A program made the translations under genes and the position numbers. Below, in pieces: positions 54,134 to 62,458 of a DNA stretch of 64,000 nt. The notes under the pieces are model-generated. The model did not search any database. It saw only the letters and a list, made by a program, of their open reading frames with translations, and had not been told where the DNA came from. This DNA is from Roseiarcus sp963836695 (lineage in GTDB: Bacteria > Pseudomonadota > Alphaproteobacteria > Rhizobiales > Beijerinckiaceae): assembly GCA_963836695.1 (NCBI GenBank), contig CAWIKX010000040.1, positions 440,911-504,910 of the forward strand, given 5' to 3'. The first letter of the stretch is position 1; each line of letters opens with the position of its first letter.

Positions 54134-54226
54134 TCGATTAGTCTACCATTTCCATCCACCTGTGCGACTAAAGTCTCCTGCGGAGCAGAAACAGCTGCAT
54201 ACTAACTTCTGCTTACTAGAAAGTGC

Positions 54227-54372
54227 AGGGAGTGGAGGGACGAGCGGCATCCTACGCCCCTAGAAATCCACCGAGGCAACCTGTTGTCAGTGGAGGGAGT
54301 GGAGGGTTCTGCATTATAGACGTCTATATGTGTGCGCGCGCACAGAACGGCGATAGTAGCAAACCCTCCACT
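54227..54372. other. Repeat- and palindrome-rich intergenic region, possible replication origin
   Basis: Between convergent integrase and primase/helicase genes. AGGGAGTGGAGGG occurs at 54227-54239 and 54294-54306, with its core inverted at 54364-54372. Between them lie two perfect palindromes: ATAGACGTCTAT (54316-54327) and TGTGCGCGCGCACA (54331-54344). Short iterons with palindromes next to a P4-type primase gene are what an element's origin could look like; a terminator pair is the plainer alternative. Confidence 0.4.
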
Positions 54373-54429
54373 CGTTCCATTTCGCAACTTCTATCAACTT
54401 CCAACATAGATTATGGAACGAATAGCGGG

Positions 54430-55918
54430 CTAGAGATGGGAATTGGCCCTCCTCGCCGGCCCCCCTCCGTTTTTCCCGATTTTCCCCGCCGGGTTCCGCC
54501 AATCAGAACCGTTCGGGGTCATAGTCCCCCCGCCGGGGTCGTCCTGCCGCACGCACAGGCCTTCGTACACAATGCCGAAGCCTAATTTCTTGTCGCGATA
54601 GCCGAGGCGGTTCATCTCCCCCTTGAACCACTTGGCGTTGCCGACGAAGAGCCCGGCCTTCTCGGCAAAATCCTTCCACGACGCGAACAGTTTCGACGAT
54701 GGGTCCTTCAGCCCCTTGCCGACCTCGCACCGCTCGTCGATCCAGTTCGCGATGCTGTCCTCGTTCTTGAAATACTCGTCTGTCGCATCCACGACCGACT
54801 TTGGCGGCGCCAGCCCGATCCGCTGGTATTCGAGGCAGCCCTCGATCAGCCACTGCAGGATCCCTGGTCCTTCGTCCTTCAGCTTCGCCTTAAGCCCATT
54901 GTCGCGCTTCTCTGGCGGGATGGTCACCAAAAACGGGATGAGGTGCATCCTGCGCCGCATGGCCACGTCGACGCTCCTGAGTTGCGGCTTGTGGTTCGCC
55001 GAGATCATCGGCTTGAACTGCGGCTTGAACTCGAAATCGTCCTGCCGCATGAAGCGCGCCGTGAGCGTGTCGCCGCCGGTCATCTTCTTCAGCTTCGCCT
55101 CGGCCCAGCGTTTGCCTTCCTCCACCTCCGCCACCAGCACCAGGCGCGCTCCATTCAGTCGGGCGATCTCGGTCGTGTGACGGTCGTTACTGGGTTTGCG
55201 TGAAAACCTCGTCGCCCGCCGATTTGCAATAGTCCGCCATGATCCACTCGATTGTGGACGTCAGCACGCCCTTGCCGTTCTGGCCCGTGCCGTAGAGGAA
55301 GAAAATCACCTCCTCGCTGATATCGCCGGTCAGGCAGTAGCCCAGCACGCGCTGAACGAACGCGACCATCTCCTCGTCGCCGGCCATGATTTCGCGCATG
55401 AACTGCTTGAACCGCGGGCAGTCGCCGCCAGGGCCGACCGCTGTGATCTTCGTCATGTAATCGCCGCTGCTATGGGGGCGAAGCTTGCCTGTCCGCAGAT
55501 CGACGACGCCGTCGGGCGTGTTCAAAAGCCACGGATCGGCGTCCCAGACATCAACCGTCGTCGCCAGTCTCGGATCGGCTTGCGCGAGCCGCTCGACCGC
55601 CGCCACGGTCTTCGCGCTGGCGATCGCCTTTCGCTTCCTTTGTTGCATTCGCGCGCCGCCGCGCGGCACGACCTGGCGCGACAGGCTGAAAGCCACCCTC
55701 TTTTCGTCCGCCGCCCAGACCTTCCCGGTCCATTTGAACCATCGCCCCATAGCGCGACATAGCGCATGGTGTAGACGTGCTGGGCTGGCGAATCTCAGCG
55801 CGAGGTCTTCGTCGGAAAACTCGGGCGCTTCGTCGTCGTCGTCCCAGCCGCCGGCTCCGCTTCCGGTCGGTCCTGCGCCGACCCGAGCAGCGAAATCATC
55901 GTCGTCCGTGCCGCTCAT
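54430..55918 (-). pseudogene. P4-family phage/plasmid primase-helicase, frameshifted
   Basis: The first part (55918 to about 55190) begins MSGTDDDDFAARVGAGPTGS, has a D5_N-like region (DADPWLLNTPDGVVDLRTGK, VQRVLGYCLTGDISEEVIFF) and Walker A FLYGTGQNGKGVLTST. The frame ends at 55187. The sense continues one frame over as NDRHTTEIARLNGARLVLVA, EVEEGKRWAEAKLKKMTGGD and RRRMHLIPFLVTIPPEKRDN to 54430, the SF3 helicase half. One indel near 55190 joins them into about 495 residues. It unwinds DNA during replication of P4-like satellites and plasmids. Its ATG overlaps the stop of the upstream primase gene. Confidence 0.85.
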
Positions 55919-56966
55919 CGCCCGCGTCCTTTGCGTTGCATGAGAACGTCGTTGAAATCCGTCTTGAAGCCGGGCGGCATGAACAGCTGCGCCTTCCGTC
56001 CCGCGCCGAGCCAGCGGGCCCTCAGCGCCCGCCCGGCGCGCTCGCTGGCCCCGCGTTCGCCTGGGCCGCGCGCATCGTTGTCGGCGCCGATCAGGAGCTC
56101 ATCGACGTCGTCGATGACGGGAAGGAAGCGCATGACGCTGTCGGATCCGGTCGACCAGACCGGCACGCCGCCCATCTCGAGGAACGCCAGCGCCGTCTCG
56201 AACCCTTCCGCGACCGCCGAGCCGACGGATGTCGGTGTCCGGCGAGAGCCTGACGACGCCGAGCCGCTCGGTCTCGGCCCGCTTCAGCGTCTTCGCCTTG
56301 CCGATCTTCTTCCCGCGAGGAGGTAGGTCCGCGAGATCGGCCCGAGCCGCTCGCCCGTCGCCGGGTCGGTCATCATCCCGACGATGCAGCCGAGACGCCG
56401 CCCGTGCAGCTCATGGAAAGGCTCGTCGGGGTCCTTTTGCGAGAAGTAGACCGACGGATGCCAGCCGACGGCTGCGATGGTCTCCAGCGCCCGCCGGATC
56501 GCTGGAAGGCTGGTGTCGATGGCGCGTTCGTCGCGCAGATAGGTCTCGCCCGGCGAGCCCAGGATGGGCCTGAGGCCGGACACCGTCTCCTCGATGACCG
56601 CGCGGCAGAACGCCCACTTGCGCGCCCGCCTCGCCGCTTCGCCGGGATCCTCCTCGACGATTGGCGCGCCGCTCAGATCCTTGACCGCGTCCCGGAATTT
56701 CGTTCCGCTGAGAAATCGTTCGAGGTCGATGGCGTCGCCGCCTTCCCCGCATCGGCGGCACACGAACAGGCCCGGCTTTCCGTTCTTGCCGAGCTTGCGC
56801 GGATTGATTCGCGAAGCGGTCCTCTGCCCCCGCAGCTGGGACAGGGGCCGACATACTCGACGCCGATTTTCTTCAGCCTGCTCAGGACGCCATGGCGACG
56901 GGCGACATCGAGGATGTTCGCCTCGCGCGCCTTGCGCTTCGCCTGTTCGAAGGCGGCATTCGCCAT
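55915..56966 (-). pseudogene. CHC2 zinc-finger/Toprim primase of the element, multiply frameshifted
   Basis: Starts MANAAFEQAKRKAREANILD, with the zinc-ribbon first half EYVGPCPSCGGRG. Near 56830 the sense changes frame to INPRKLGKNGKPGLFVCRRC (second Cys pair) and runs through FRDAVKDLSGAPIVEEDPGE and HELHGRRLGCIVGMMTDPAT to about 56310; then another change, and the Toprim part VWSTGSDSVMRFLPVIDDVD, ELLIGADNDARGPGERGASE closes in a further frame at 55915. At least three indels. In the intact form this would synthesise primers for the neighbouring helicase. Confidence 0.8.
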
Positions 56967-57087
56967 CGCGTCCCTCCAATGAGGGCCGCCGGCGCTTGGA
57001 AAACTCAGCGATCTGCGCTATTCACGGGTGTCGTTTGGTCGTGTGTGAATAGCGAGGCCGTCGAGCGTCCCTGCGCCGACGGCCTTT

Positions 57088-57312
57088 TCAAAATCCGTCC
57101 ATCAGGGCCGAGACAATCGTCGGCCTCATGATGATTTGCTGCTTGTTGAGCCATACCGCGCGCAGCTTCCCCGTCCGGGCCTGCTTGCGAACCCATTTGG
57201 CGGATCTGTTCATGATCTTCGCCGCTTCTGGAACCGTGAACGCGAACTGGTCGCCGAGGTAAGCCTCGAGCGCCTCCCGTTCTTTTTCCCTCATTTTAAC
57301 CGTGTCGAGCAT
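57088..57312 (-). CDS. Excisionase-like helix-turn-helix protein
   Basis: A 74-residue protein with a MerR/excisionase-type winged HTH at about residues 25-72: FTVPEAAKIMNRSAKWVRKQ then ARTGKLRAVWLNKQQIIM. Such proteins bind DNA to direct excision or regulate element genes. It is intact, unlike most neighbours, and is the first gene of the leftward replication run; the toprim primase starts 121 bases further on. The divergent region behind it separates it from the rightward topoisomerase genes. Confidence 0.75.
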   Translation of the reverse strand: MLDTVKMREKEREALEAYLGDQFAFTVPEAAKIMNRSAKWVRKQARTGKLRAVWLNKQQIIMRPTIVSALMDGF

Positions 57313-57581
57313 TGAGTTTTCCTTCGGGGGGCCTTCGCCCTGAAAGGGATATTACGTGGAAAAGAGCGCCAATTCAAAGTATTGTTTAGGCCGTGCACAG
57401 AATTAGCGACCACATGCCAAAGAATGGACCACTGATCCTACTTGCCTACAAGCACACCGTCCTAATTATGCCCTGCTAACGGTCCTTAGCATCTATTTCG
57501 ATAGCCTCCACTCTCGAACTACGTTCCAGCTAAACTCTGTTTGACCTTGCGCGAAGCAGCCGGATGCTCTACATTGCCGCC
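57313..57581. promoter_or_regulatory. Divergent control region of the element
   Basis: About 270 AT-richer bases between the excisionase-like gene (minus) and the rightward genes (plus). It must hold both promoters. A further copy of CCTCCACTC (the inverse of the core repeat near 54230-54370) lies at 57505-57513. No exact promoter pair could be fixed by eye. Confidence 0.45.
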
Positions 57582-57992
57582 ATGGCAAAGGAAGCAATCG
57601 ACAAGTCTGAGATTACCCGCCAGCGGCTACGGCGGGTCGCGGCGGCTGCTTATCTCACCGACAAGTTGGGGCCTAACGTCTCGCCGAACACGCTGAGATC
57701 CTGGCCGATTCCCTACAAACAACTGGGCAGAGACGCGACCTACGAGGTCCGCGATCTCGACGCTTTCGCCGAGGCAAGGATCGCGGGCGCCACCGTGCGC
57801 CGTGCTGGTCCCGCTCCCGATTTCGCCGCCCTGTACGAAGAGCGCCGCCGGCTGATCGCAGGCAATGGCAGCGAGGAGGAAGCGCGTTTGCGCGCACTCG
57901 AGTACACGGCTGGCGTCGCCAGCAAACATTATGGCTGCGACATCGGAACCGCTGCGCGCCTGGTGCGGGATCGGTTGAAAGAAAAGGTCTGA
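57582..57992 (+). CDS. Putative DNA-binding protein of the element
   Basis: A 136-residue protein from MAKEAIDKSEITRQRLRRVA. The segment AAAAYLTDKLGPNVSPNTLR then SWPIPYKQLGRDATYEVRDL resembles a MerR-type or excisionase HTH, followed by a helical C-terminus (YEERRRLIAGNGSEEEARLR, DIGTAARLVRDRLKEKV). It is first in the rightward run that ends with the topoisomerase, and may regulate it. The start at 57582 is preferred over an upstream ATG in the same frame because homology-like text begins there. I know no named family. Confidence 0.55.
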   Translation: MAKEAIDKSEITRQRLRRVAAAAYLTDKLGPNVSPNTLRSWPIPYKQLGRDATYEVRDLDAFAEARIAGATVRRAGPAPDFAALYEERRRLIAGNGSEEEARLRALEYTAGVASKHYGCDIGTAARLVRDRLKEKV

Positions 57993-58073
57993 AAAATTAC
58001 GACCGAAGGCGGCGCTCGCAACGCCAGCCTTCGGTCTTTCCACTCAAACGATCATGGAGGGATCGAAGAGCGA

Positions 58074-58309
58074 ATGAACGACATTACCGTAGCCGATTTC
58101 CAAGCACCAAGGGCGGAAGAATTGCGGTCGTTACCAGCGACGGCAACCTGTTCGATATCGGCGTCAGCTCGCCCGAGGACATCGCCCGCAGCATCGTCGA
58201 GGAAACAATCCAAATCGGCAAAAGCACCAAGGCCCAGCTGATCAGCTCCGCCCTCGTGAGAGAAATCGCCGCAATGAAAAAACGCGGCAGCGGATCAAAG
58301 GCCGGCTGA
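58074..58309 (+). pseudogene. Small gene upstream of the topoisomerase, one-base frameshift
   Basis: The start reads MNDITVADFQAP; after about 58108 the protein-like text is in another frame, KGGRIAVVTSDGNLFDIGVS then SPEDIARSIVEETIQIGKST and AQLISSALVREIAAMKKRGS to a stop at 58309. The 236-base span equals 78 codons plus stop if one base is restored. It ends six bases before the topoisomerase ATG, so it should be its operon partner. The acidic-basic layout suggests a small soluble protein; function unknown. Confidence 0.5.
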
Positions 58310-58314
58310 CGGAA

Positions 58315-60597
58315 ATGAACACGTTTCAAAATCCGAGAGGCCTTTTAGCAAGCTCAAACGGCGCTCAAAATCTTAAATTCGAGCGTCAGGACTGGACCGC
58401 CTTCCGCATCGTCGAGGGCCTGCAGCAGAAGGCAGGCGTGGCGACAAGCTTGCTGCGACGCCTCGTCCTCAAGGAACTTGCCGACAACGCGCTCGATACC
58501 AGGACGCGCGTGGCGGCGGGCGAAATCGAAGGCGGATATTTCGTCGAGGACGAAGGCCCCGGCCTCGATCCGCATGAAGTCGCGCGCCTGTTCAGCATCG
58601 ACCGTCCGCTGGTGTCCACCAAGCTCCTGCGCCTGCCGACCCGCGGCGCGCTCGGCAATGGCCTGCGCGTGGTTGCTGGGGCCGTGCTCGCCTCGGACGG
58701 CTTCCTGACGGTCACCACCCGCAACATGCGGCTCAAGCTCAAGCCCGAACGCGACGGATCAACCACCGTGATCGAGGCGAGCGCGGGCGACCGCGCAATC
58801 GGAACGCGGATCGAGATCGGCTTCGGGCCTGCCCTGCCAGAAGACGACCACGCGCTGGGTTGGGCGAGCGGAGCCATCGATCTGGCGCAAGGAACCTCCT
58901 ACCCAGGCCAGTCGTCGCCATACTGGTACGACGCGCCGCAATTCCATGAGCTTCTGTCGGCGAGCGAAGACGCTAGCGTGCGGGCGCTAATCGCCAGCCT
59001 GGACGGCTGCGCAGGAGAACGAGCAGGCAAGATTGTCGCAGCTGTGGGACTGAGCCGCATGCTGTGCCGCGACGTCGACCGAGAACAGGCCCTGCGCCTC
59101 CTGGAGGTCGCGCGGGGTGCGAGCAAGCCGGTCAACCCAAAGCGCCTCGGAGCAGTCGGTCCCGACGCCTTCCCCAGATCCTCCTACGCAATCTCCTACG
59201 GCGAAGCGAAATTCGGCCCTGAGCCCTGCGCCCGCATCCCGCTCGTCGTCGAAGCCTGGGCCTCCCCGCGCGAAAAGAGCGCCATTGTGGCCAGCGTCAA
59301 CCGCACTCCAATCGCGGCGCGATTGTCGATGACGCGCGACAAGAGCGACGTCGACGTATTCGGCTGTGGCCTTGCCCACACCGTCGCTACTGCGGCCAAG
59401 GGAGCGAATTTCGCCCTCTGGCTCAATATTACGACGCCGTACATGCCGATCACCAGCGACGGCAAGGATCCTAATCTGCGACCGCTCTTGACGCCCATTG
59501 CCGACGCCATACGCAAAGCGATCCGCAAGGTCCGCCGCCCCGCCGCCAGCGGAGCGTCACAGAAAGACGTCGTGCTCGAACACCTCGACGAGGTGATCGA
59601 CATCGTCAGCGGCGGCAAGAAACAATACCGCTTCAATGCGCGCCAGCTGTTCTACGCCCTGCGGCCCATCGTCATGGCCGAGATGGGGCAGGAACTGAAG
59701 ATCGGCAACTTCACGAGCATCATCACCGATCACGAGGCCGAGAACGGCGAGATTCCGTTGATGTACCGCGAGCCGCGCGGCTCGATCACCCACCCGCATT
59801 CGGGCGAGACGATCACGCTCGGCACGCTGATGGTCGAGACCTACAAGCGCCCCATCTGGAGCTTCAACAAGCTGCTCTACATCGAGAAGGAGGGCTCTCA
59901 GGAGGCGCTCAAGCAGGACGGCTGGATGGAGCGACACGATTGCGCGGTGATGTCTTCGAAGGGCTTCTCGACCCGCGCGGCGCGCGACCTGATCGACAAG
60001 CTTGCCGAACACGACGAGCCGATCAAGGTGTTCTGCGCCCACGACGCCGACGCTTCGGGCACCATGATCTACCAGACCCTGCAGGAGGAGACCCGAGCGC
60101 GCGTCGCTCGCAAGATCGAGATCATCAACATCGGCCTTGAGCCGTGGGAAGCGCTCCGCATGGGGCTTGAGGTCGAGACCATCGAAATAGGCAAGACCCG
60201 CAAGCCGACAGCCGACTATGTCGCTCTGTATGACGACGACAACGACTGGGACCAATGGTTGCAGACCCACCGCGTCGAACTGAACGCCATGACCACGCCG
60301 CAACTGATCGAGTGGCTCGACGAGAAGATGGAGACCTACGGCGACGGCAAGCTCATCCCGCCGCAGGACGTGCTGGTCGACGAGCTGATGGCCGAGACCA
60401 AGAAGCGGCTCACGCGCCAGATCACCGCCAGTATCCTTGAGGAGGCGGGGTTGGAGGCGCAGGTCGCCGCGGCCATGGCGGCTCTCTCCCCGCCCAATGG
60501 CGACGACCTCACCCGCGGCGTCGCCGAGATGTTCAAGGACCAGCCAGAGGCCGACTGGCGCGCCCATATAGGGGCGGTCGCCGACGACCTAACGTGA
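58315..60597 (+). CDS. Single-chain type IIB DNA topoisomerase (Topo VIII-like Top6B-Top6A fusion)
   Basis: An intact 760-residue protein. The N-terminal half is a GHKL ATPase: N-box LVLKELADNALD with Glu54, Asn58 and Asp61; G1 box FVEDEGPGLD at 76-85; G2 box TRGALGNGLRVVAG at 109-122, all as in Top6B. The C-terminal half is Top6A/Spo11-like: the DNA-cleaving Tyr447 in RFNARQLFYALRPI, and a Toprim domain with YIEKEG (Glu524 or Glu526) and CAHDADASG (Asp577, Asp579) for magnesium. This order in one chain is that of DNA topoisomerase VIII, known from integrated plasmids. It should pass one duplex through another using ATP. Close coupling to small genes on both sides suggests an operon. Confidence 0.85.
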   Translation: MNTFQNPRGLLASSNGAQNLKFERQDWTAFRIVEGLQQKAGVATSLLRRLVLKELADNALDTRTRVAAGEIEGGYFVEDEGPGLDPHEVARLFSIDRPLVSTKLLRLPTRGALGNGLRVVAGAVLASDGFLTVTTRNMRLKLKPERDGSTTVIEASAGDRAIGTRIEIGFGPALPEDDHALGWASGAIDLAQGTSYPGQSSPYWYDAPQFHELLSASEDASVRALIASLDGCAGERAGKIVAAVGLSRMLCRDVDREQALRLLEVARGASKPVNPKRLGAVGPDAFPRSSYAISYGEAKFGPEPCARIPLVVEAWASPREKSAIVASVNRTPIAARLSMTRDKSDVDVFGCGLAHTVATAAKGANFALWLNITTPYMPITSDGKDPNLRPLLTPIADAIRKAIRKVRRPAASGASQKDVVLEHLDEVIDIVSGGKKQYRFNARQLFYALRPIVMAEMGQELKIGNFTSIITDHEAENGEIPLMYREPRGSITHPHSGETITLGTLMVETYKRPIWSFNKLLYIEKEGSQEALKQDGWMERHDCAVMSSKGFSTRAARDLIDKLAEHDEPIKVFCAHDADASGTMIYQTLQEETRARVARKIEIINIGLEPWEALRMGLEVETIEIGKTRKPTADYVALYDDDNDWDQWLQTHRVELNAMTTPQLIEWLDEKMETYGDGKLIPPQDVLVDELMAETKKRLTRQITASILEEAGLEAQVAAAMAALSPPNGDDLTRGVAEMFKDQPEADWRAHIGAVADDLT
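58323..58372 (+). repeat. Direct repeat flanking the topoisomerase, copy 1 (inside its 5' end)
   Basis: Bases 58323-58372, within codons 3-19 of the topoisomerase, share an exact TTTTAGCAAGCTCAA core and about two thirds of surrounding bases with 60602-60648, just behind the gene. The likeness continues past the IS insertion at 62414. Confidence 0.65.
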
Positions 60598-60601
60598 CGA
60601 A

Positions 60602-60648
60602 GTTTCAGATTCTGAGCGACGTTTTAGCAAGCTCAATAGCGGCTCTAA
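60602..60648 (+). repeat. Direct repeat flanking the topoisomerase, copy 2
   Basis: Second copy of the repeat described at 58323-58372, with the exact core TTTTAGCAAGCTCAA at about 60622-60636; interrupted on its right by the IS at 60649. Confidence 0.65.
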
Positions 60649-60705
60649 GAGCCGATCCAAGAAGATTTGACTCTTGCTCAGTGGGTTAAGAGCGCAATCA
60701 GCTCG

Positions 60706-61383
60706 CTAGGCCTTTTCATACTCAAGAAGGCGCTCAGTCAGCCCTTCCGGATTCGACAACGCGACGAGATGACCGCCAGTGATTTCGTCCACTTCCTTTC
60801 CGAGCCTTTCACGCGCGACACGCCGCTGAAATTCGATCGGGAAAAATCGGTCATCTCTTCCAGCCAAAGCACGAACGGCGATGTCCGGCCAGCGGTCGAA
60901 TTGACAGGGCTCGCCGAAAACGATTTCGGCTTCCTCGCGAGGCTGTTGCGGACCGGTGCGTAGCACGTCCTGCGGCACGTCGTGCAAGAAGTACGTCGCC
61001 TGATCGAAATCCGTCGCATAGCCGCCGCGTGCCGCAGCTTGTTCCCGCGCTTCGACCGCTCCCGTTGCGCCCCACCATGCGCCAGCTGTCTCGCCGGGCC
61101 TGGGGATCATCGCATTGACGAACACGAGCGTCCGCACGGGCGCACGCGCGCAAACAAGCGGCGCGGTGAAGCCCGCTAGCGAGTGAGCGACGAGAACAAC
61201 GCCGCTTCGTTCTGCGATGGCTCGGATAATGATGTCGGCATAGGCTGCAAGACCGGCGTGCCTGTCGTCGCCAGGCAGATCAATCGCAATTGCCTCGTGT
61301 CCCGCCGCGCGAATGAGTGGTACAACGCGGTGCCAATACGACGCCATGCCGCCCGCCCCGGGAACTAGGATGAACGATACCAT
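60706..61383 (-). CDS. Alpha/beta hydrolase carried inside the IS
   Basis: A 225-residue alpha/beta hydrolase: oxyanion-hole region FILVPGAGGMASYWHRVVPL, nucleophile elbow VVLVAHSLAGFTAPLV (A-H-S-L-A-G), acid in AGRDDRFFPIEFQRRV and His in EITGGHLVALSNPEGL. It resembles the EstC/hydroxynitrile-lyase-like small esterases. The frame is fully intact. It starts in good context near the inner left end and is transcribed in the same direction as the transposase. The cargo could give the element's host a detoxification trait; the substrate is unknown. Confidence 0.88.
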   Translation of the reverse strand: MVSFILVPGAGGMASYWHRVVPLIRAAGHEAIAIDLPGDDRHAGLAAYADIIIRAIAERSGVVLVAHSLAGFTAPLVCARAPVRTLVFVNAMIPRPGETAGAWWGATGAVEAREQAAARGGYATDFDQATYFLHDVPQDVLRTGPQQPREEAEIVFGEPCQFDRWPDIAVRALAGRDDRFFPIEFQRRVARERLGKEVDEITGGHLVALSNPEGLTERLLEYEKA

Positions 61384-61489
61384 GGGAGATCTCCTCCGTT
61401 GCTATCAGACTAGTTGCGCAACGGCGTCGCTGCAACCCAGCAACGGAACCCAACCTCTCAGTGCCGACACTAGAAGACTTGACTCTTGT

Positions 61490-62329
61490 TCAGTGGGTTG
61501 GATTTGTTAGTCGCTTTAGCATGATGCGGATCATGGCGAGGCGGACGAACGCGGCGACGGTTGTCGCGTAGCGTTCGAAATCCCGGGCGAGACGACGGTT
61601 GCGACTGATCCATGCGAACGTGCGCTCGACGATCCAGCGCTTGGGCAAGACGACGAAGCGATGAGGGTCGGATCGTTTGACGATCTCGATTTTCCAACCT
61701 CCCGTGGCGGCGACGGTTCGCGCCACTCTCGGCCCCTGGTATCCGGCATCGGCAAGAACCTCTCGATGAAAGGGAAGCGTCGCCGCGCTCTCGCAGCAAG
61801 TCGGACACGCCGTCGCGATCTTGGATGTCGGCGGGAGAACGATCACGCTCAGCAAGAGGCCGAGCGTGTCGACGAGAATATGGCGCTTACGGCCCGTGAC
61901 CTTCTTGCCCGCATCGAACCCTTGCGGGTCGATCGCGGAGCCCCTTTTTGAGCGCGCCTTGGCAGATCTGGCAGTCGATGATCGCCGCGGTGGGGCTCGC
62001 CTCGCGTCCGGCCTGCTCGCGGACCGCCACATAGAGGGCGTGGTGAATGCGTTCCAGCGTGCCGTCCCAGTCCCACAGCATGAAATAGAAGTGCGCAGTG
62101 CTCTTCGGCGGCAAATCCTTCGGCAGCGCCTTCCACTGGCAGCCGGTCGCAAGTACGTAGAAGATCGCGTTCAGGACCTCGCGCACATCGACCGAACGTT
62201 TGCGTCCGCCGTGCCTGCGCGGGCTGGAATCAGAGGCGCATACCAGCGCCCATTCGACGTCGGTGAGATCGCATGGATAACGCCGGCCGCGGCGATCGGC
62301 CGCGCTACACGGTGTTCGGGCTTCCACAT
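61490..62329 (-). pseudogene. IS5/IS427-type transposase, several frame changes
   Basis: DDE transposase of the IS5 family: SVDVREVLNAIFYVLATGCQ, WKALPKDLPPKSTAHFYF, first Asp in AAIIDCQ, second in VLADAGYQGP and Glu in KRWIVERTFAWISRNRRL, closing ERYATTVAAFVRLAMIRIML. The two halves are in different frames that meet near 61945 at a CAAAAAGGGG tract, which could be the programmed shift known in IS427 relatives. Additional compensating shifts near the start and around 61760-61830 are not programmed and suggest decay or base-call errors. Normal length about 280 residues. Confidence 0.85.
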
Positions 62330-62458
62330 CGGGCGCTCCTCGAAGAATCAAGCGCCCATCGAGGGAATCACAACCGACTCACCCAATTCAACAAGTTCTT
62401 GGATCGGCTCTAAATATGAAAGACGGCGTGGGGGCCGTCCCGCTTGCGGTGGAATTCG

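Larger units (their letters stand above)
60649..62410. mobile_element. IS5/IS427-type element with passenger hydrolase and doubled left end
   Basis: Outer inverted repeats are exact: GAGCCGATCCAAGAA at 60649-60663 and its complement at 62396-62410, each followed or preceded by TAA (60646-60648, 62411-62413), a three-base target duplication as in the IS427 group. A second left end lies at 61461-61499, matching the outer left end (60649-60687) at 33 of 39 bases. The unit 61461-62410 (950 bases) is a normal IS; the extra 60649-61460 holds a left end plus an alpha/beta hydrolase gene. Either the IS recruited a passenger or a second, related IS was deleted down to its end. Confidence 0.8.
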
